Part shown: positions 9,765-19,625 of the stretch, piece by piece
How positions within the stretch are numbered: position 1 is the stretch's first letter
How the letters are laid out: every line of letters starts with the position of its first letter
DNA from: Paenibacillus radicis (ex Xue et al. 2023)
GTDB lineage: Bacteria; Bacillota; Bacilli; Paenibacillales; NBRC-103111
Assembly: GCF_024722015.1 (NCBI RefSeq)
Contig: NZ_JANQBD010000001.1
Coordinates: 62,001 to 126,000 of the forward strand
Direction of reading: 5' to 3'
Length of the DNA: 64,000 bases
Position numbers and translations under genes: made by a program
The notes under the pieces: model-generated
The model's database searches: none
What the model was told of the DNA's origin: nothing
What the model saw: the letters and a program-made list of their open reading frames with translations, nothing else

Positions 9765-11230
9765 TGCGATTGCCCTCCTCTGCGTCCCGTATGATCCTTC
9801 TGGGGAGTCAGCAGCTCAGGCTTGGTTTGGCGTCTGCCGCGGGGGTGCAGAGTTAATACAAACCATAAATCCTTCCAATTAACTGGTGAAAAAGGAGCCA
9901 AATAAGGTACACCAAAAGACTTTAAATTGGACATATAAATCAATATTGAAAATACGGCAGTAAAAAATCCGAACAATCCAAAAAAAGAAGCAAAGAGAAA
10001 AATATATATTCGCAGCAGCCCAACACTTATGCCGAACAATCCCCCAACCAATGTAAACTGGGCTGTTGAAGTAACAGCGGCAACAACTAGTGTGGCAGGC
10101 GAGGTCAATCCCGCTTTAATGACCGCATCCCCGATAATCAAGCCTCCAACAACAGATATTGAAGGCCCTAAAGCTGAAGGCAGCCGACTGCCCGCCTCTA
10201 AAAAAAATTGAAACAAGAGTGTCATCAATAATATTTCCATCGGTCCTGAGAGCGGCGTACCTTCGGTAGCTACCGCGATAGTTGCGAGAAGTGGGAAAGG
10301 AATTTGATCTTGATGATAAGAGGTAAGGGCAACCCAAAAGCCCGGCATCAAGAGCGTAATTAAAAGCCCCACTCTCCTCATGATCATTTCAATATACAGA
10401 AGCGGCAGAGGCGTATGCATATCCTCGCCAACAGTCATTGCGTATGAGATATTAACCGGTGCTATGAGTACGGTGGGGTTGCCATCCATCATGATCACAA
10501 ATCGTCCTTTAATAAGACTGTCAGCGACCATATCCGTGCGAGTCGTCAAATTCATTAGCGGAAAAAACTCGCCTTTTGTTCTAGTCAGCAATACCTTCAG
10601 TTCTTCTTGGCTTAAAACCGACTCAGTTTCAATATTGTACAATTTTTCCTTTACTTCGCGTAAGGTCGCATCTACCAGTACATCACTTAAATACAAAAGA
10701 CCTATCTCGGTTCTGCTGCGGCTGCCAAGAATATGCTTCTCCACGCATAAAGTATTGCTGCGAAGACGTTTACGGATGAGAGCAATATTGACATTCAAAT
10801 TTTCTATAAAGCTATCCCGAGGTCCATTGATGGTCATTTCCGAGCTCGAATCCTCAGGTTTACGTTCGGGACGATTAGCCATTTCAACATAGTTCAGCTT
10901 ACCGCTGGATATTTCGAATACAAGAAGATTTCCTTTGAATAGCTCATCCATAACATCTTGATCTGATGCATCCGCTTTAAAAGTTGATTTCAGCATATTT
11001 TGCCAATCTGCACTATCATTTTCATCGCTTACAATGTCTGTTTCCAAGCTGGCTTGCAGTCTCGGCAGCAAAGTGTTCTGCAGCGCTTTAGTGTCGCATA
11101 ACCCCTCACAATAGATTAGAAGCAAGCTCCTGCGTTTCTCGATTTCTGCGGATTCCGTTATTTCAATAAATTTAACATCATCACAGCGTTCGAACATCTC
11201 CCGAAGAATTCTCTCATCCCATCTTGTCAC
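9761..11230 (-). CDS. Spore germination protein, GerA family (GerA subunit)
   Basis: A subunit of the germinant receptor, 489 residues. A soluble N-terminal domain (about residues 1-240) precedes a membrane domain with several hydrophobic segments, including the conserved stretch around MRRVGLLITLLMPGFWVAL and PLSGPMEILLM. The start is GTG at 11228-11230 with GGAGGG about eight bases upstream. It overlaps the end of gerB by 17 bases and the start of gerC by four. The germinant recognised cannot be told from sequence. Confidence 0.95.
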   Translation of the reverse strand: MTRWDERILREMFERCDDVKFIEITESAEIEKRRSLLLIYCEGLCDTKALQNTLLPRLQASLETDIVSDENDSADWQNMLKSTFKADASDQDVMDELFKGNLLVFEISSGKLNYVEMANRPERKPEDSSSEMTINGPRDSFIENLNVNIALIRKRLRSNTLCVEKHILGSRSRTEIGLLYLSDVLVDATLREVKEKLYNIETESVLSQEELKVLLTRTKGEFFPLMNLTTRTDMVADSLIKGRFVIMMDGNPTVLIAPVNISYAMTVGEDMHTPLPLLYIEMIMRRVGLLITLLMPGFWVALTSYHQDQIPFPLLATIAVATEGTPLSGPMEILLMTLLFQFFLEAGSRLPSALGPSISVVGGLIIGDAVIKAGLTSPATLVVAAVTSTAQFTLVGGLFGISVGLLRIYIFLFASFFGLFGFFTAVFSILIYMSNLKSFGVPYLAPFSPVNWKDLWFVLTLHPRGRRQTKPELLTPQKDHTGRRGGQSQ

Positions 11231-12308
11231 GTAAACTCCCTCCTTTTTTGGAAAAGAACGCTACGATTAATAAGCTCAAAGTAAGAACAAGGTAGCAAAT
11301 CAAGGTGCTCGGTAAATAACTGTATTTAAGCCAATCGTAAAATTGGATATCGCTAATGGGAAGCAGCATAATAAGTACCAACAGAACGGACAACGCAATG
11401 AGAAAGACCGGCTTGCTTTTCTTGCCTTTGAACGGACTTAGTTCGGTTAATAAATACATTGCAACAGAGACTCGTACGAACGCTCCCGCAAACCACTGAT
11501 AAATAGAAAAGAAGTCAACCCTCTCGATGAATCTTTGCACGATAACCAGTTTCCATTGTTCAAAAGCAGGATACCGATGTTTCGCGGATTCTACAGGTCC
11601 GAATTCAGCTATGGAGCCCGTAGTTGGTCCCAGTGTTAATCCCGTAATCAGCACCGCCAGTAAGGCTAGATGCCACCATTTGATTCGCGTGCCGATATGC
11701 TGCTGAATTAACAGCAAAAGCATCAGCTCCGCAAATCCGGCTCCAACATGGATTATGCCTTCGAGCAGCGGCCCCATCCCAAGCTCCAATATAGGAAACA
11801 GCCTTGTGTAATCCTTGTTGACAAAATTCGCGGTCATTACAAAGTAGCCTAACAGTACAATCAACGGAAGCAAGATACCGCTCATAATGGCGATGCAGAT
11901 AATCCCTGAGCGCGCCGCAAAGTAACAGAGGCTGACGAGGAGCAAAGCCAACGCAAACGTCGGGGTCTCGGGCAAATAAGACGCGACTGCCCAGGTTACC
12001 GTATCTTTTATCGTGATAGCTGCAATCAGCAGCAATAAAATACCGAATATGAGCTTATGTATATTTGAAATTCCTTTTCCGGCTATTGATTGTATCCATT
12101 CAAATAACGGCTGTTGGGCGCTTCGTTTCACAATCCATTGGAGCAGAAATATCCAGAGTATGAACGGAAAAAAAGCAACTGCAGCTGACACCCAAGCATC
12201 TCGATCCGCTACATCCAGCAATATGGGAATGATGATGACATGATTCAACAATCCTACTGAGCATAGAACAATCATTGATGCCTGAATCATGTTGATAGAC
12301 CTGGACAT
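11214..12308 (-). CDS. Spore germination permease, GerB family (GerB subunit)
   Basis: B subunit of the germinant receptor: a 364-residue transporter-like protein of the APC superfamily with about ten hydrophobic segments. Recognised by its N-terminal half (MIQASMIVLCSVG, then VADRDAWVSAAVAFFPF) and by GPTTGSIAEFGP and FFSIYQWFAGAFVRVS. The ATG at 12306-12308 is chosen since AGGTGA stands at the right distance; a GTG at 12317 is also in frame. It is first in the operon, so the order is B-A-C instead of the common A-B-C. Confidence 0.93.
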   Translation of the reverse strand: MSRSINMIQASMIVLCSVGLLNHVIIIPILLDVADRDAWVSAAVAFFPFILWIFLLQWIVKRSAQQPLFEWIQSIAGKGISNIHKLIFGILLLLIAAITIKDTVTWAVASYLPETPTFALALLLVSLCYFAARSGIICIAIMSGILLPLIVLLGYFVMTANFVNKDYTRLFPILELGMGPLLEGIIHVGAGFAELMLLLLIQQHIGTRIKWWHLALLAVLITGLTLGPTTGSIAEFGPVESAKHRYPAFEQWKLVIVQRFIERVDFFSIYQWFAGAFVRVSVAMYLLTELSPFKGKKSKPVFLIALSVLLVLIMLLPISDIQFYDWLKYSYLPSTLICYLVLTLSLLIVAFFSKKGGSLRDKMG

Positions 12309-12403
12309 AGACCTCACCTATTTTCGCGAAAGATTTTCATACCTGGTTCTCGCATATTGCCAAATTAGGTTGCCCTAAACCAATTAAAAAATCCTTTCTG
12401 AAC

Positions 12404-12440
12404 CCAAAAAAACAGCGATGGGGAAATCCCCATCGCTGTT
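12404..12440 (-). terminator. Perfect rho-independent terminator of the 12458-12802 gene
   Basis: A 13-base perfect stem (12411-12423 with 12428-12440), loop AAAT, followed on the minus strand by seven T. It separates this small gene from the ger operon. Confidence 0.92.
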
Positions 12441-12457
12441 TCAAAATTCATATTTTA

Positions 12458-12802
12458 TTAGTTAATTTTCATTGCCGCTTGAATTAATTTGGCTTTGATG
12501 CTTGGATCCTGATCAATGAAAGCATACATCTTATCAACAGCATCCTTGTTTTGCAAGTAATCCTTCTCGCTCTGAATAGCTTCATGCGACCATTCCAGCA
12601 AAGACTTCTCAGCAATGCCCAGATCATTCAATGCGTTGTGCAGGCCTGTATCTTCAATTAGCTCTTCAACTTTCTCCTGGGTAACTACTCCGAGCAGCTT
12701 GACGGTTGCAAGCTTATTTTGAAAAGCCGCATTCGCTTTTTCAAAGCGTTCTTTGGCCTCTTTGTATTCACTTTGTTGCTTGGCTAGTTTTGTTTTTTTC
12801 AT
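12458..12802 (-). CDS. Small charged helical protein of unknown function
   Basis: A 114-residue soluble protein I do not recognise. It opens with a Lys/Glu-rich stretch (MKKTKLAKQQSEYKEAKERF) that looks like a coiled coil to about residue 35, and the rest is also helix-favouring with no Cys, signal or membrane segment. The ATG at 12800-12802 has GAGGTGG about ten bases upstream, and a perfect terminator follows the stop, so it is a single-gene unit. A longer frame to 12871 lacks a site. Function is open. Confidence 0.75.
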   Translation of the reverse strand: MKKTKLAKQQSEYKEAKERFEKANAAFQNKLATVKLLGVVTQEKVEELIEDTGLHNALNDLGIAEKSLLEWSHEAIQSEKDYLQNKDAVDKMYAFIDQDPSIKAKLIQAAMKIN

Positions 12803-13101
12803 ACGTATGACCACCTCTTCATCTTGATTGGTTCGGGCCTGGCTACTGACCCCATTGTAATCCTTAATCAACAGCTATCTACATAGCATAGCGCAGGACA
12901 AGAACATTTTCAAATGTGTGCAACCACAGAATTTTAATTACTATAAAAGCTTTTATCCCTCCAAGCCTCTCTTTGATTAGAGTGGGATAATCGCTCTTGT
13001 TCTATTCATCCAATATGGTCATCATCACAAACCGTTACCGCATAGTGTAAACGCTAATTTGTATTTTGTCTATCTTTTCCTGTTGACGGGACAGACATTT
13101 T

Positions 13102-13130
13102 CTGTTTTGCCTATGCATAACCTTTATAAT
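13102..13130 (+). promoter_or_regulatory. Candidate asnB promoter in the 12803-13194 gap
   Basis: The 390-base gap between two divergent genes holds no gene. A perfect -10 box TATAAT sits at 13125-13130, but the -35 region is poor. A cre-like sequence TGTAAACGCTAATT at 13046-13059 (12 of 14 consensus positions) and a 14-base palindrome ATAAAAGCTTTTAT at 12943-12956 are also present. The promoter role is inference. Confidence 0.4.
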
Positions 13131-13194
13131 CACGCTGTCACTGTCGAAAAGTTTGATAGTTGTCGACTAAACACACCAAGAAGGGATGAAAGCT

Positions 13195-15039
13195 ATGTGC
13201 GGGATAACGGGATGGATTGAATGGAACAAGGATTTAACCCAATATCCGTCCATTCTGGAACATATGACGGATACTTTGTCAGATCGCGGTCCGGATGCTT
13301 CAGGTACTTGGATCACTCCGCATTGCGCGCTTGGACACAGACGTCTTTGCGTTATGGATCCGGCTAATGGAATACAGCCAATGATTCGAAAATACGGTGA
13401 AAACACATTTACCATCGTCTACAACGGAGAGCTCTACAACGCTCCTGAGCTAAAAAAAGAACTGGAGCAGCGCGGACATACATTCACTACCACATGCGAC
13501 ACTGAAGTACTGCTCGTATCTTTTATCGAATGGGGACGTTCCTGCGTAGACCGTTTAAACGGCATTTTTGCATTTGCCATCTGGAACTCCATTGACCAAT
13601 CCTTATTTCTCGTACGAGACAGACTCGGCGTAAAACCGTTCTTTTATTCGTATGAAAACGGCAGGCTGCTGTTCGGGTCCGAGCCCAAGGCTATTCTCGC
13701 TCATCCTGATTTTCCCGCTCAAATTAGCGGCGAAGGGCTAGCCGAAATATTCGCCATCGGTCCTGCTCGTACCCCAGGGCATGGAGTTTACCGCAATATG
13801 TCTGAATTGAAGCCTGGACACTGCATGGTCATGGATCGCAACGGCCTGAGCATCCGGGCTTATTGGAAGCTGGAAAGCAAGCCGCATGAAGATGATGTGG
13901 AAGCAACGGCGGAGCGAATCCATGATCTTCTCCAAGATACGGTAATCCGCCAATTAGCGTCAGACGTGCCTATTTGCACACTGCTGTCCGGAGGACTCGA
14001 CTCCAGCGCATTAACTACTTTTGCGTCCAACTATTATAAAGAAAAACAGATGGGCACTATTCACACTTATTCCATCGATTACGTGGACAACGACAAACAT
14101 TTCAAAGCGAATACCTTCCAGCCCAATGCCGACGCACCCTGGATTAAACGAATGACCGAGTTTCTCGGCAGTGAGCATCACTTCCTTGAATTCGATACTC
14201 CTGAGCTTGTGGATTCGCTCAAAACGGCCGTCTATGCCCGTGACCTTCCTGGCATGGCCGATGTGGACGGCTCCTTATATTTATTTTGCCGTGAGATTAA
14301 AAAGGACGCCACTGTAGCTATTTCCGGAGAGGCCGCCGATGAGATCTTCGGAGGTTACCCCTGGTTTCACCGCGAAGAAGCCTTGAATGCAGGCACCTTT
14401 CCATGGTCACTTGCCACCAAGGACCGCGTAGACCTGTTATCACCCGATTTCGTTCGCTGGGTAAAGCCTGAACAATATGTTAAAGAACGGTACAGTCAGG
14501 CGCTTTCGGAAGTGCCGCGGCTAGCCGGTGAAAACCAGGTCCAAAACCGGATGCGGGAAATGTCTTACCTTAACATTACCCGCTTTATGCCGACGCTCCT
14601 TGACCGCAAGGACCGGATGAGTATGGCAGTCGGTCTTGAAGTGCGGGTTCCGTTCTGCGACCACAGACTTGTGGAGTATGTATGGAACATCCCTTGGGAA
14701 ATTAAAACGTCCGGCGACAGGGAAAAAGGCATTCTGCGCCGTGCGCTGCGAGGCGTTCTCCCTGAGGATGTACTTACTCGCAAAAAAAGTCCCTATCCAA
14801 AAACGCATAACCCGAGCTATTTGAAAGCAGTCCGATCCTGGGTGCTGGATATTCTGAATGATTCGAGCTCCCCGCTGCTGCCGTTTATTGATGTTCCAAA
14901 AATACGCAGCTTGGCTGAGGGAGATGCGAGCCAATTCAATCTGCCTTGGTTCGGTCAGCTAATGACAGGTCCTCAGCTGTTCGCTTATTTGGCTCAAGTG
15001 GATACTTGGTTAAGACACTATAAGGTTTCGATCCGTTAA
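13195..15039 (+). CDS. asnB: Asparagine synthase (glutamine-hydrolysing), AsnO-like
   Basis: Makes asparagine from aspartate, glutamine and ATP. The ATG at 13195 gives MCGITGW, so Cys2 becomes the nucleophilic N-terminus of the class II glutaminase domain (about residues 1-210, with LSDRGPDASG and LGHRRL). The synthetase domain follows with the P-loop LLSGGLDSSAL and later SGEAADEIFGGYPW. AAGGG lies nine bases upstream, which rules out the ATG at 13186. Length is 614 residues, the same as I recall for the sporulation-linked AsnO (YisO) of B. subtilis, more than for AsnB (632). It stands alone, convergent with rdgB. Confidence 0.95.
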   Translation: MCGITGWIEWNKDLTQYPSILEHMTDTLSDRGPDASGTWITPHCALGHRRLCVMDPANGIQPMIRKYGENTFTIVYNGELYNAPELKKELEQRGHTFTTTCDTEVLLVSFIEWGRSCVDRLNGIFAFAIWNSIDQSLFLVRDRLGVKPFFYSYENGRLLFGSEPKAILAHPDFPAQISGEGLAEIFAIGPARTPGHGVYRNMSELKPGHCMVMDRNGLSIRAYWKLESKPHEDDVEATAERIHDLLQDTVIRQLASDVPICTLLSGGLDSSALTTFASNYYKEKQMGTIHTYSIDYVDNDKHFKANTFQPNADAPWIKRMTEFLGSEHHFLEFDTPELVDSLKTAVYARDLPGMADVDGSLYLFCREIKKDATVAISGEAADEIFGGYPWFHREEALNAGTFPWSLATKDRVDLLSPDFVRWVKPEQYVKERYSQALSEVPRLAGENQVQNRMREMSYLNITRFMPTLLDRKDRMSMAVGLEVRVPFCDHRLVEYVWNIPWEIKTSGDREKGILRRALRGVLPEDVLTRKKSPYPKTHNPSYLKAVRSWVLDILNDSSSPLLPFIDVPKIRSLAEGDASQFNLPWFGQLMTGPQLFAYLAQVDTWLRHYKVSIR

Positions 15040-15113
15040 CTTGATTAATGAGGGTAGACAAGAAGAGGAGAGGTGACGCCACTCCCACAAGCACACTCAC
15101 ATCTACCTCCGCT

Positions 15114-15755
15114 TTAAGTTTCAACAGCTTTCCATAACAGCCGGATGGCAGATCCACGATGGCTGAGCCTATTCTTTTGTTTCAAGTCAAGCTCAGCCAT
15201 TGTCCTCTCCAACTCAGGTATGTAAAAAAGCGGATCATAACCAAAGCCGTTTGTTCCTCGCGCCTCTGCGATAATTACACCCTCACAGCTCGCTTCTACT
15301 TGAACAAGCGGATTGCCATCAGAGTCAACTAAACAGATCGCACATTTGAACCTCGCAGCACTTAAATAAATAGGCTCAGAAACCGTCTCAGGAGACTGCT
15401 TTAACAGGTCCCCTGACTTTTTCAATTCATCCAGCAGTTTGCGGTTATTTTGCTCATCCGTTGCATGCTCTCCCGCATAACGCGCAGAAAACACGCCGGG
15501 CTCGCCATTTAATGCGTCCACGCACAAACCAGAATCGTCTGCAATGACAGGAAGGCTCAATAGCCGCGCAATAGTACGAGCTTTAATTAAAGCGTTATCT
15601 GCAAAAGTTGCTCCGTCTTCCACGATATCCGGCATGTCATCGAAATCAAGCAAGCTTTTTACAACAATCCCTTTGTTCAGAAACATCGAAACAAGCTCTT
15701 TGACTTTGCCGGCATTTCGAGTGGCTACAATTATCTCAGACCCGGGCGGCAGCAT
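15114..15755 (-). CDS. rdgB: XTP/dITP diphosphatase (RdgB/YsnA family)
   Basis: House-cleaning nucleotidase that hydrolyses XTP, dITP and similar non-canonical purine nucleotides. Signature motifs are [14 protein letters not shown] at the N-terminus, the metal site [24 protein letters not shown] and [10 protein letters not shown]. An insertion of about 20 residues ([19 protein letters not shown]) lies mid-protein. The ATG at 15753-15755 has AAGGAG eight bases upstream. The gene overlaps the end of rph by 20 bases, so the two are coupled. Order gerM-rph-rdgB matches B. subtilis. Confidence 0.95.
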   Translation of the reverse strand: MLPPGSEIIVATRNAGKVKELVSMFLNKGIVVKSLLDFDDMPDIVEDGATFADNALIKARTIARLLSLPVIADDSGLCVDALNGEPGVFSARYAGEHATDEQNNRKLLDELKKSGDLLKQSPETVSEPIYLSAARFKCAICLVDSDGNPLVQVEASCEGVIIAEARGTNGFGYDPLFYIPELERTMAELDLKQKNRLSHRGSAIRLLWKAVET

Positions 15756-16500
15756 GGGATGCACTCCTTATTCGTGCGGATATTTCAGGCCCCAAAGCCT
15801 TCTCCTGTTCACGGATCATTGCTTGAATACCTACTTCGGCCAAGGCCAGCAGGTCATCCAGCTCTTTGCGGGAAAACGGAGCATCTTCGCCTGTTCCTTG
15901 AACCTCCACAAATTTACCCATGCCTGTCATGACCACGTTCATATCGACTTTGGCTTTGGAATCTTCTTCATAATTGAGATCCAGACAGGCCTTTTCATTA
16001 ACGACCCCAACGCTGACTGAGCCTAGAAAATCGGTAATCGGGTACTTGGACAGCTTCTTTTCCTTCACAAGCGTATCAATAGCGATCGACATCGCTACAA
16101 ATGCTCCCGTAATAGAAGTCGTTCGCGTACCCCCATCCGCTTGGATAACATCGCAGTCCAGGGTGATGGAACGCTCTCCCAATGCTTCCAAGCTGACAAC
16201 GGATCGCAGCGCGCGTCCAATCAAGCGCTGGATTTCCATAGTGCGGCCTCCCAGCTTGCCTTTGGCCGATTCCCTCTGATTGCGCACCTGCGTTGCCCTT
16301 GGCAGCATCGAATACTCTGCTGTCACCCAGCCCTTTCCTTGCCCTTTCATAAAGGGCGGCACTCTTTCTTCCACCGTTGCCGTACAAATAACTTTGGTCT
16401 CCCCTACTTCAATCAATACCGAGCCTTCGGCATGCTTGTTATAATGGGTTGTAATAGAAACAGAACGGGTTTGGTTTTCCTGTCTCCCGTCTTTTCTCAT
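15736..16500 (-). CDS. rph: Ribonuclease PH
   Basis: Phosphorolytic 3-prime exoribonuclease that trims tRNA precursors. The start [16 protein letters not shown], the phosphate-binding region [13 protein letters not shown] and the active-site stretch [15 protein letters not shown] are typical. Length is 254 residues. A GGAGGAATCAATC site precedes the ATG. A terminator lies between gerM and rph, so rph probably has its own promoter in 16501-16645. It overlaps rdgB. Confidence 0.97.
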   Translation of the reverse strand: MRKDGRQENQTRSVSITTHYNKHAEGSVLIEVGETKVICTATVEERVPPFMKGQGKGWVTAEYSMLPRATQVRNQRESAKGKLGGRTMEIQRLIGRALRSVVSLEALGERSITLDCDVIQADGGTRTTSITGAFVAMSIAIDTLVKEKKLSKYPITDFLGSVSVGVVNEKACLDLNYEEDSKAKVDMNVVMTGMGKFVEVQGTGEDAPFSRKELDDLLALAEVGIQAMIREQEKALGPEISARIRSASHAAARV

Positions 16501-16644
16501 GATTGATTCCTCCTAGGAGCTTTCCGTTGGAAAGCTGACATCATAACATTTTTGCTTGGTGCAGAATCTGCATGTAAGCACGGCCTGAATTATCGCTAAC
16601 TGAATTTCAACCTTCCCATTGTACCAGAGCGGCGCTTCAAGTTC

Positions 16645-16673
16645 CAACAAAAGGAGGGAGCCTCGGCTCCCTC
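16645..16673 (-). terminator. Terminator between gerM and rph
   Basis: Nine-base stem GAGGGAGCC (16654-16662) with GGCTCCCTC (16665-16673), a two-base gap acting as a tight loop, followed on the minus strand by CCTTTTGTTGG. It should end much of the gerM transcript. Confidence 0.75.
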
Positions 16674-16732
16674 ATCTAATAATTCTTATATTCTTATCTA
16701 ATTTGTGCTTTCTGGTTCAAATCATGTGTTTT

Positions 16733-17779
16733 TTACAATTTTATTTGGTTAATATTCGATGGACGGCTTACAGGCTTGCTGTAGCTTTGATTTTCACTGG
16801 TTGTAACCTTAGCTTCTCCGTTGACTGTTATCTGGACCTTCGTTGCAGAGCCTGCGTTTTCGGTAAGCGAAAGCACTACTGCGTTTAAGGCTTCGGCAGG
16901 CGCCTTCTTATCTGGCCCCAGCACCTTTTCAGAGAAATCGACCGTTATTAAGTTTTCCGCCTTTTGAATTTTCTTCAGCTCTGCACCCGGTGTCATAACA
17001 GCGGCAAGCCCTTTCTTCTGATCCGGTCCCACAATTAGCTGCTCTATTACAGCTTTGGCAACATTGTCTGTCCGTTTAACCATTCGGGTAACAGGTACAT
17101 AATATTTGTAATTGTCATGATTTTGTCCGAGGAAGTATACCGTTACAGGGGTGGACTGACCGTATTCGACCCCCTCAGGCTTCTCTAGATTGATACCCAG
17201 CGCTCTTGTAAGCGGCTCATCAAGCGGCGTTCCCCCTTGCGGCATTTCTTTAAGAGCCTTGCCTTCAACGCGGAGCTGCACTTTTTCAACAGATGGGAAG
17301 CCTGTAAGCGTCCAAGTAATTGCCTCGAGAATTTTCCGCTCGTCTTGCACATTATAATCTGTAAATGCCTTGGAGAAATCCACTATGGCAAGCTTCTGAT
17401 CCTTCACAATATTAATGCCCTTTACTGTGGTACCTTTAGAAATAATGGGGGTAAAACCAACTGGCAATTGCTTAGCCGATGCGCTGCCATCTACCATAGA
17501 TTCCAAAGCTTTCTTAGCCACCTCTACGGATTTCTCTACGTTAATTCCAACTGGAGCTATGAAACCGTTAGTGTCCTTGGCATAGATGGTAATGGATGAG
17601 GGATTCTGAATCATGCTGCCGCTCACAGCCTTCGCTTCTCCTGCATTAGCGCCTGCACCGGTTGGCGGAGGATCGATCGATTGCGAATGTTCCTTCTTTT
17701 CTAATATGGAGCAGCCTGAAGTAAGCAACATCACGATGCCCGTCACTGCCACCCATCGAGTCCATCTGTACGGTTTCAT
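16733..17779 (-). CDS. gerM: GerM spore germination/cortex lipoprotein
   Basis: A 348-residue lipoprotein. In B. subtilis GerM supports the sporulation septum-crossing channel and cortex formation. The leader ends in the lipobox LLTSGC, followed by a Pro/Gly-rich linker and two GerM domains (about residues 70-190 and 210-320). The repeats are visible as KLAIVDFSKAFTDYN with ILEAITWTLTGFPSVEKVQL, and LITVDFSEKVLG with LNAVVLSLTEN. The ATG at 17777-17779 follows AAGGAGGAATCATCT; the longer frame is rejected. Order with rph and rdgB matches Bacillus. Confidence 0.92.
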   Translation of the reverse strand: MKPYRWTRWVAVTGIVMLLTSGCSILEKKEHSQSIDPPPTGAGANAGEAKAVSGSMIQNPSSITIYAKDTNGFIAPVGINVEKSVEVAKKALESMVDGSASAKQLPVGFTPIISKGTTVKGINIVKDQKLAIVDFSKAFTDYNVQDERKILEAITWTLTGFPSVEKVQLRVEGKALKEMPQGGTPLDEPLTRALGINLEKPEGVEYGQSTPVTVYFLGQNHDNYKYYVPVTRMVKRTDNVAKAVIEQLIVGPDQKKGLAAVMTPGAELKKIQKAENLITVDFSEKVLGPDKKAPAEALNAVVLSLTENAGSATKVQITVNGEAKVTTSENQSYSKPVSRPSNINQIKL

Positions 17780-17992
17780 AGATGATTCCTCCTTGAAAAT
17801 ATGGATTGTTTGTCCTTCTCTCTTAATCCAACTATACGAGGAGGAGACAAGTTTTATGACAATCATTTTTGTGAAATTCCAAACGATTAAAGGACATTTT
17901 ATTGCTTTTACCTCATTCTTATTTCTATAATGAGAATAGATCTAAATATCTACTAAGAGACACAGTCACTCCCAACTAATGAGGTGAGGGCG

Positions 17993-18874
17993 ATGGATAA
18001 TAACAACACGGTTCAGGACATGTTTTTCCGGCAGCTGATCGACCATAGCGAGGATTTTATTCTGGCCATGGGTCTTGATGGATTGATTACGTACAGCTCC
18101 CCGTCATTCCAGAAAATGCTGGGATTACCTTCTGAGGAATTGATTGAAAGGCATGGCTCCAGCCATGTTTTCGAGCAAGATAGAGAGCGATTTCTGCAAA
18201 GCATCAGTCAACTGATTGAAGACCACAAACCTTTTACACTCGAATATAGGTACCAATTAAATGATGGGACTTTGTTGTGGGTAGAAGGTAAAGCCTGTTT
18301 GATTAAGGATGGAGGCGTTCCGACCGGTATCGGTATTATCTCAAGGGATATAAGCCCATATAAGTCTGTGGAAGAACACTTAGTCCGTATGGCCTACTAT
18401 GATGCTTTGACAGGACTGCCGAACAGACGGCTGTTCCATGACCGTTATAATCAATCCTTGCTTTTAGCCAAAAGATATCAACGCAAGCTCGCTGTCTTTT
18501 ATCTGGACCTGGATGACTTCAAAGCAATCAATGATAATTATGGACATGCGGTTGGAGACGAGCTTCTGCAAAAGGTAGCTGCGCGGCTCTTGCACTGTGT
18601 TAGGGATCCTGATACGGTCAGCCGTCTGGGCGGTGATGAGTTCGTTATATTGCTGCAGCAATTTGAAATGCCTGAAGATATTGATAAGGTGGCACATCGT
18701 GTAATTCAAGCACTTAGCAACCGATTTGTCATTGGACAACATGAAATTTCAATTACATGCAGTATGGGAGCAGCCCTGTATCCTCAGGATGGCAGCGGAG
18801 AAGATTTAATTCAATCGGCAGATAATGCGATGTATCAAGCTAAAAAGCATGGTAAACACTATTCGGAATTCTAA
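17993..18874 (+). CDS. PAS-GGDEF diguanylate cyclase
   Basis: Predicted c-di-GMP synthase of 293 residues. A PAS domain (about residues 10-130; DFILAMGLDGLITYSSPSFQ, then the PAC stretch GIGIISRDISPYKSVEEHL) is followed by a GGDEF domain (about 133-290). The signature RLGGDEFVILL is intact, and the inhibitory site RDPD lies five residues before GGDEF, so product inhibition is likely. No EAL domain and no membrane segment, so a cytosolic sensor. The ATG at 17993 overlaps a good GAGGTGAGG site. It is followed 58 bases later by the pgpA-like gene. Confidence 0.93.
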   Translation: MDNNNTVQDMFFRQLIDHSEDFILAMGLDGLITYSSPSFQKMLGLPSEELIERHGSSHVFEQDRERFLQSISQLIEDHKPFTLEYRYQLNDGTLLWVEGKACLIKDGGVPTGIGIISRDISPYKSVEEHLVRMAYYDALTGLPNRRLFHDRYNQSLLLAKRYQRKLAVFYLDLDDFKAINDNYGHAVGDELLQKVAARLLHCVRDPDTVSRLGGDEFVILLQQFEMPEDIDKVAHRVIQALSNRFVIGQHEISITCSMGAALYPQDGSGEDLIQSADNAMYQAKKHGKHYSEF

Positions 18875-18932
18875 TCTGCTTTCTCATCCCAAATTGACTT
18901 GATGAGACACTAGCCTTCAGGAGGAGATTTAT

Positions 18933-19454
18933 ATGACCTACAATTTGAATTCAAAGCTGGTTGCAGAGGCGGCGAACGACTGGCTGAAGCAGCGCGGCGT
19001 AACCATACAGGATATTGCGGAATTAACCTTTTTTCTGCAAAAGGGCTACTACCCGGGCCTGACAATGGAGGAATCGATTATAAGCGTCGAAGCGGTTATT
19101 CAAAAACGCGAGGTGCAAAATGCGATCCTGACAGGAATTCAGCTGGACATACTTGCAGAGGAAGGCAAGCTGCTCCCTCCTTTGCAGGAAATGATCGAAA
19201 ACGATGAGGGATTGTATGGCTGTGATGAAATACTTGCCTTGTCGATCGTAAATGTGTATGGGAGCATCGGACTTACAAACTTCGGTTATGTAGATAAGCT
19301 AAAGCCGGGGATTCTTAAAATGCTTAATGATAAACACGGAGAGCATAAGCATACATTTCTGGATGATATAGTTGGAGCGATCGCGGCAGCCGCAAGCAGC
19401 CGGATCGCCCATCGCAAGCAAGCTGAGAAGGAAGACCAGCAGTCTCAACCGTAA
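18933..19454 (+). CDS. Phosphatidylglycerophosphatase A, YutG type
   Basis: Family of enzymes that dephosphorylate phosphatidylglycerophosphate to phosphatidylglycerol. The 173-residue product matches Bacillus YutG as I recall it: WLKQRGVTIQDIAELTFFLQ, KREVQNAILTGIQLDILAE, DEGLYGCDEILALSIVNVYG and TFLDDIVGAIAAAASSR. The conserved Asp/Glu set that binds metal in PgpA lies in these stretches. It lacks the strong membrane helices of proteobacterial PgpA. A CAGGAGGAG site precedes the ATG and a terminator follows the stop. Confidence 0.85.
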   Translation: MTYNLNSKLVAEAANDWLKQRGVTIQDIAELTFFLQKGYYPGLTMEESIISVEAVIQKREVQNAILTGIQLDILAEEGKLLPPLQEMIENDEGLYGCDEILALSIVNVYGSIGLTNFGYVDKLKPGILKMLNDKHGEHKHTFLDDIVGAIAAAASSRIAHRKQAEKEDQQSQP

Positions 19455-19495
19455 CACTTTCCACTTGATTTATGACATTAACGTAGATAGAAATA

Positions 19496-19538
19496 AAATA
19501 GCCTCCCCCACTACTTAGTGGTTAGGGAGGCTATTTTT
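19496..19538 (+). terminator. Bidirectional terminator after the pgpA-like gene
   Basis: Stem AATAGCCTCCC with GGGAGGCTATT, followed by five T on the plus strand and A-rich sequence on the left side. It lies between convergent genes. Confidence 0.9.
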
Positions 19539-19625
19539 GTATGCAGACCAACATTCTCTTGGTTCAATGGTTTCTTTTCCAGCCATTTTGGTTAAAGCTC
19601 ATTCAAACGCACAGAAATTCCTTAC

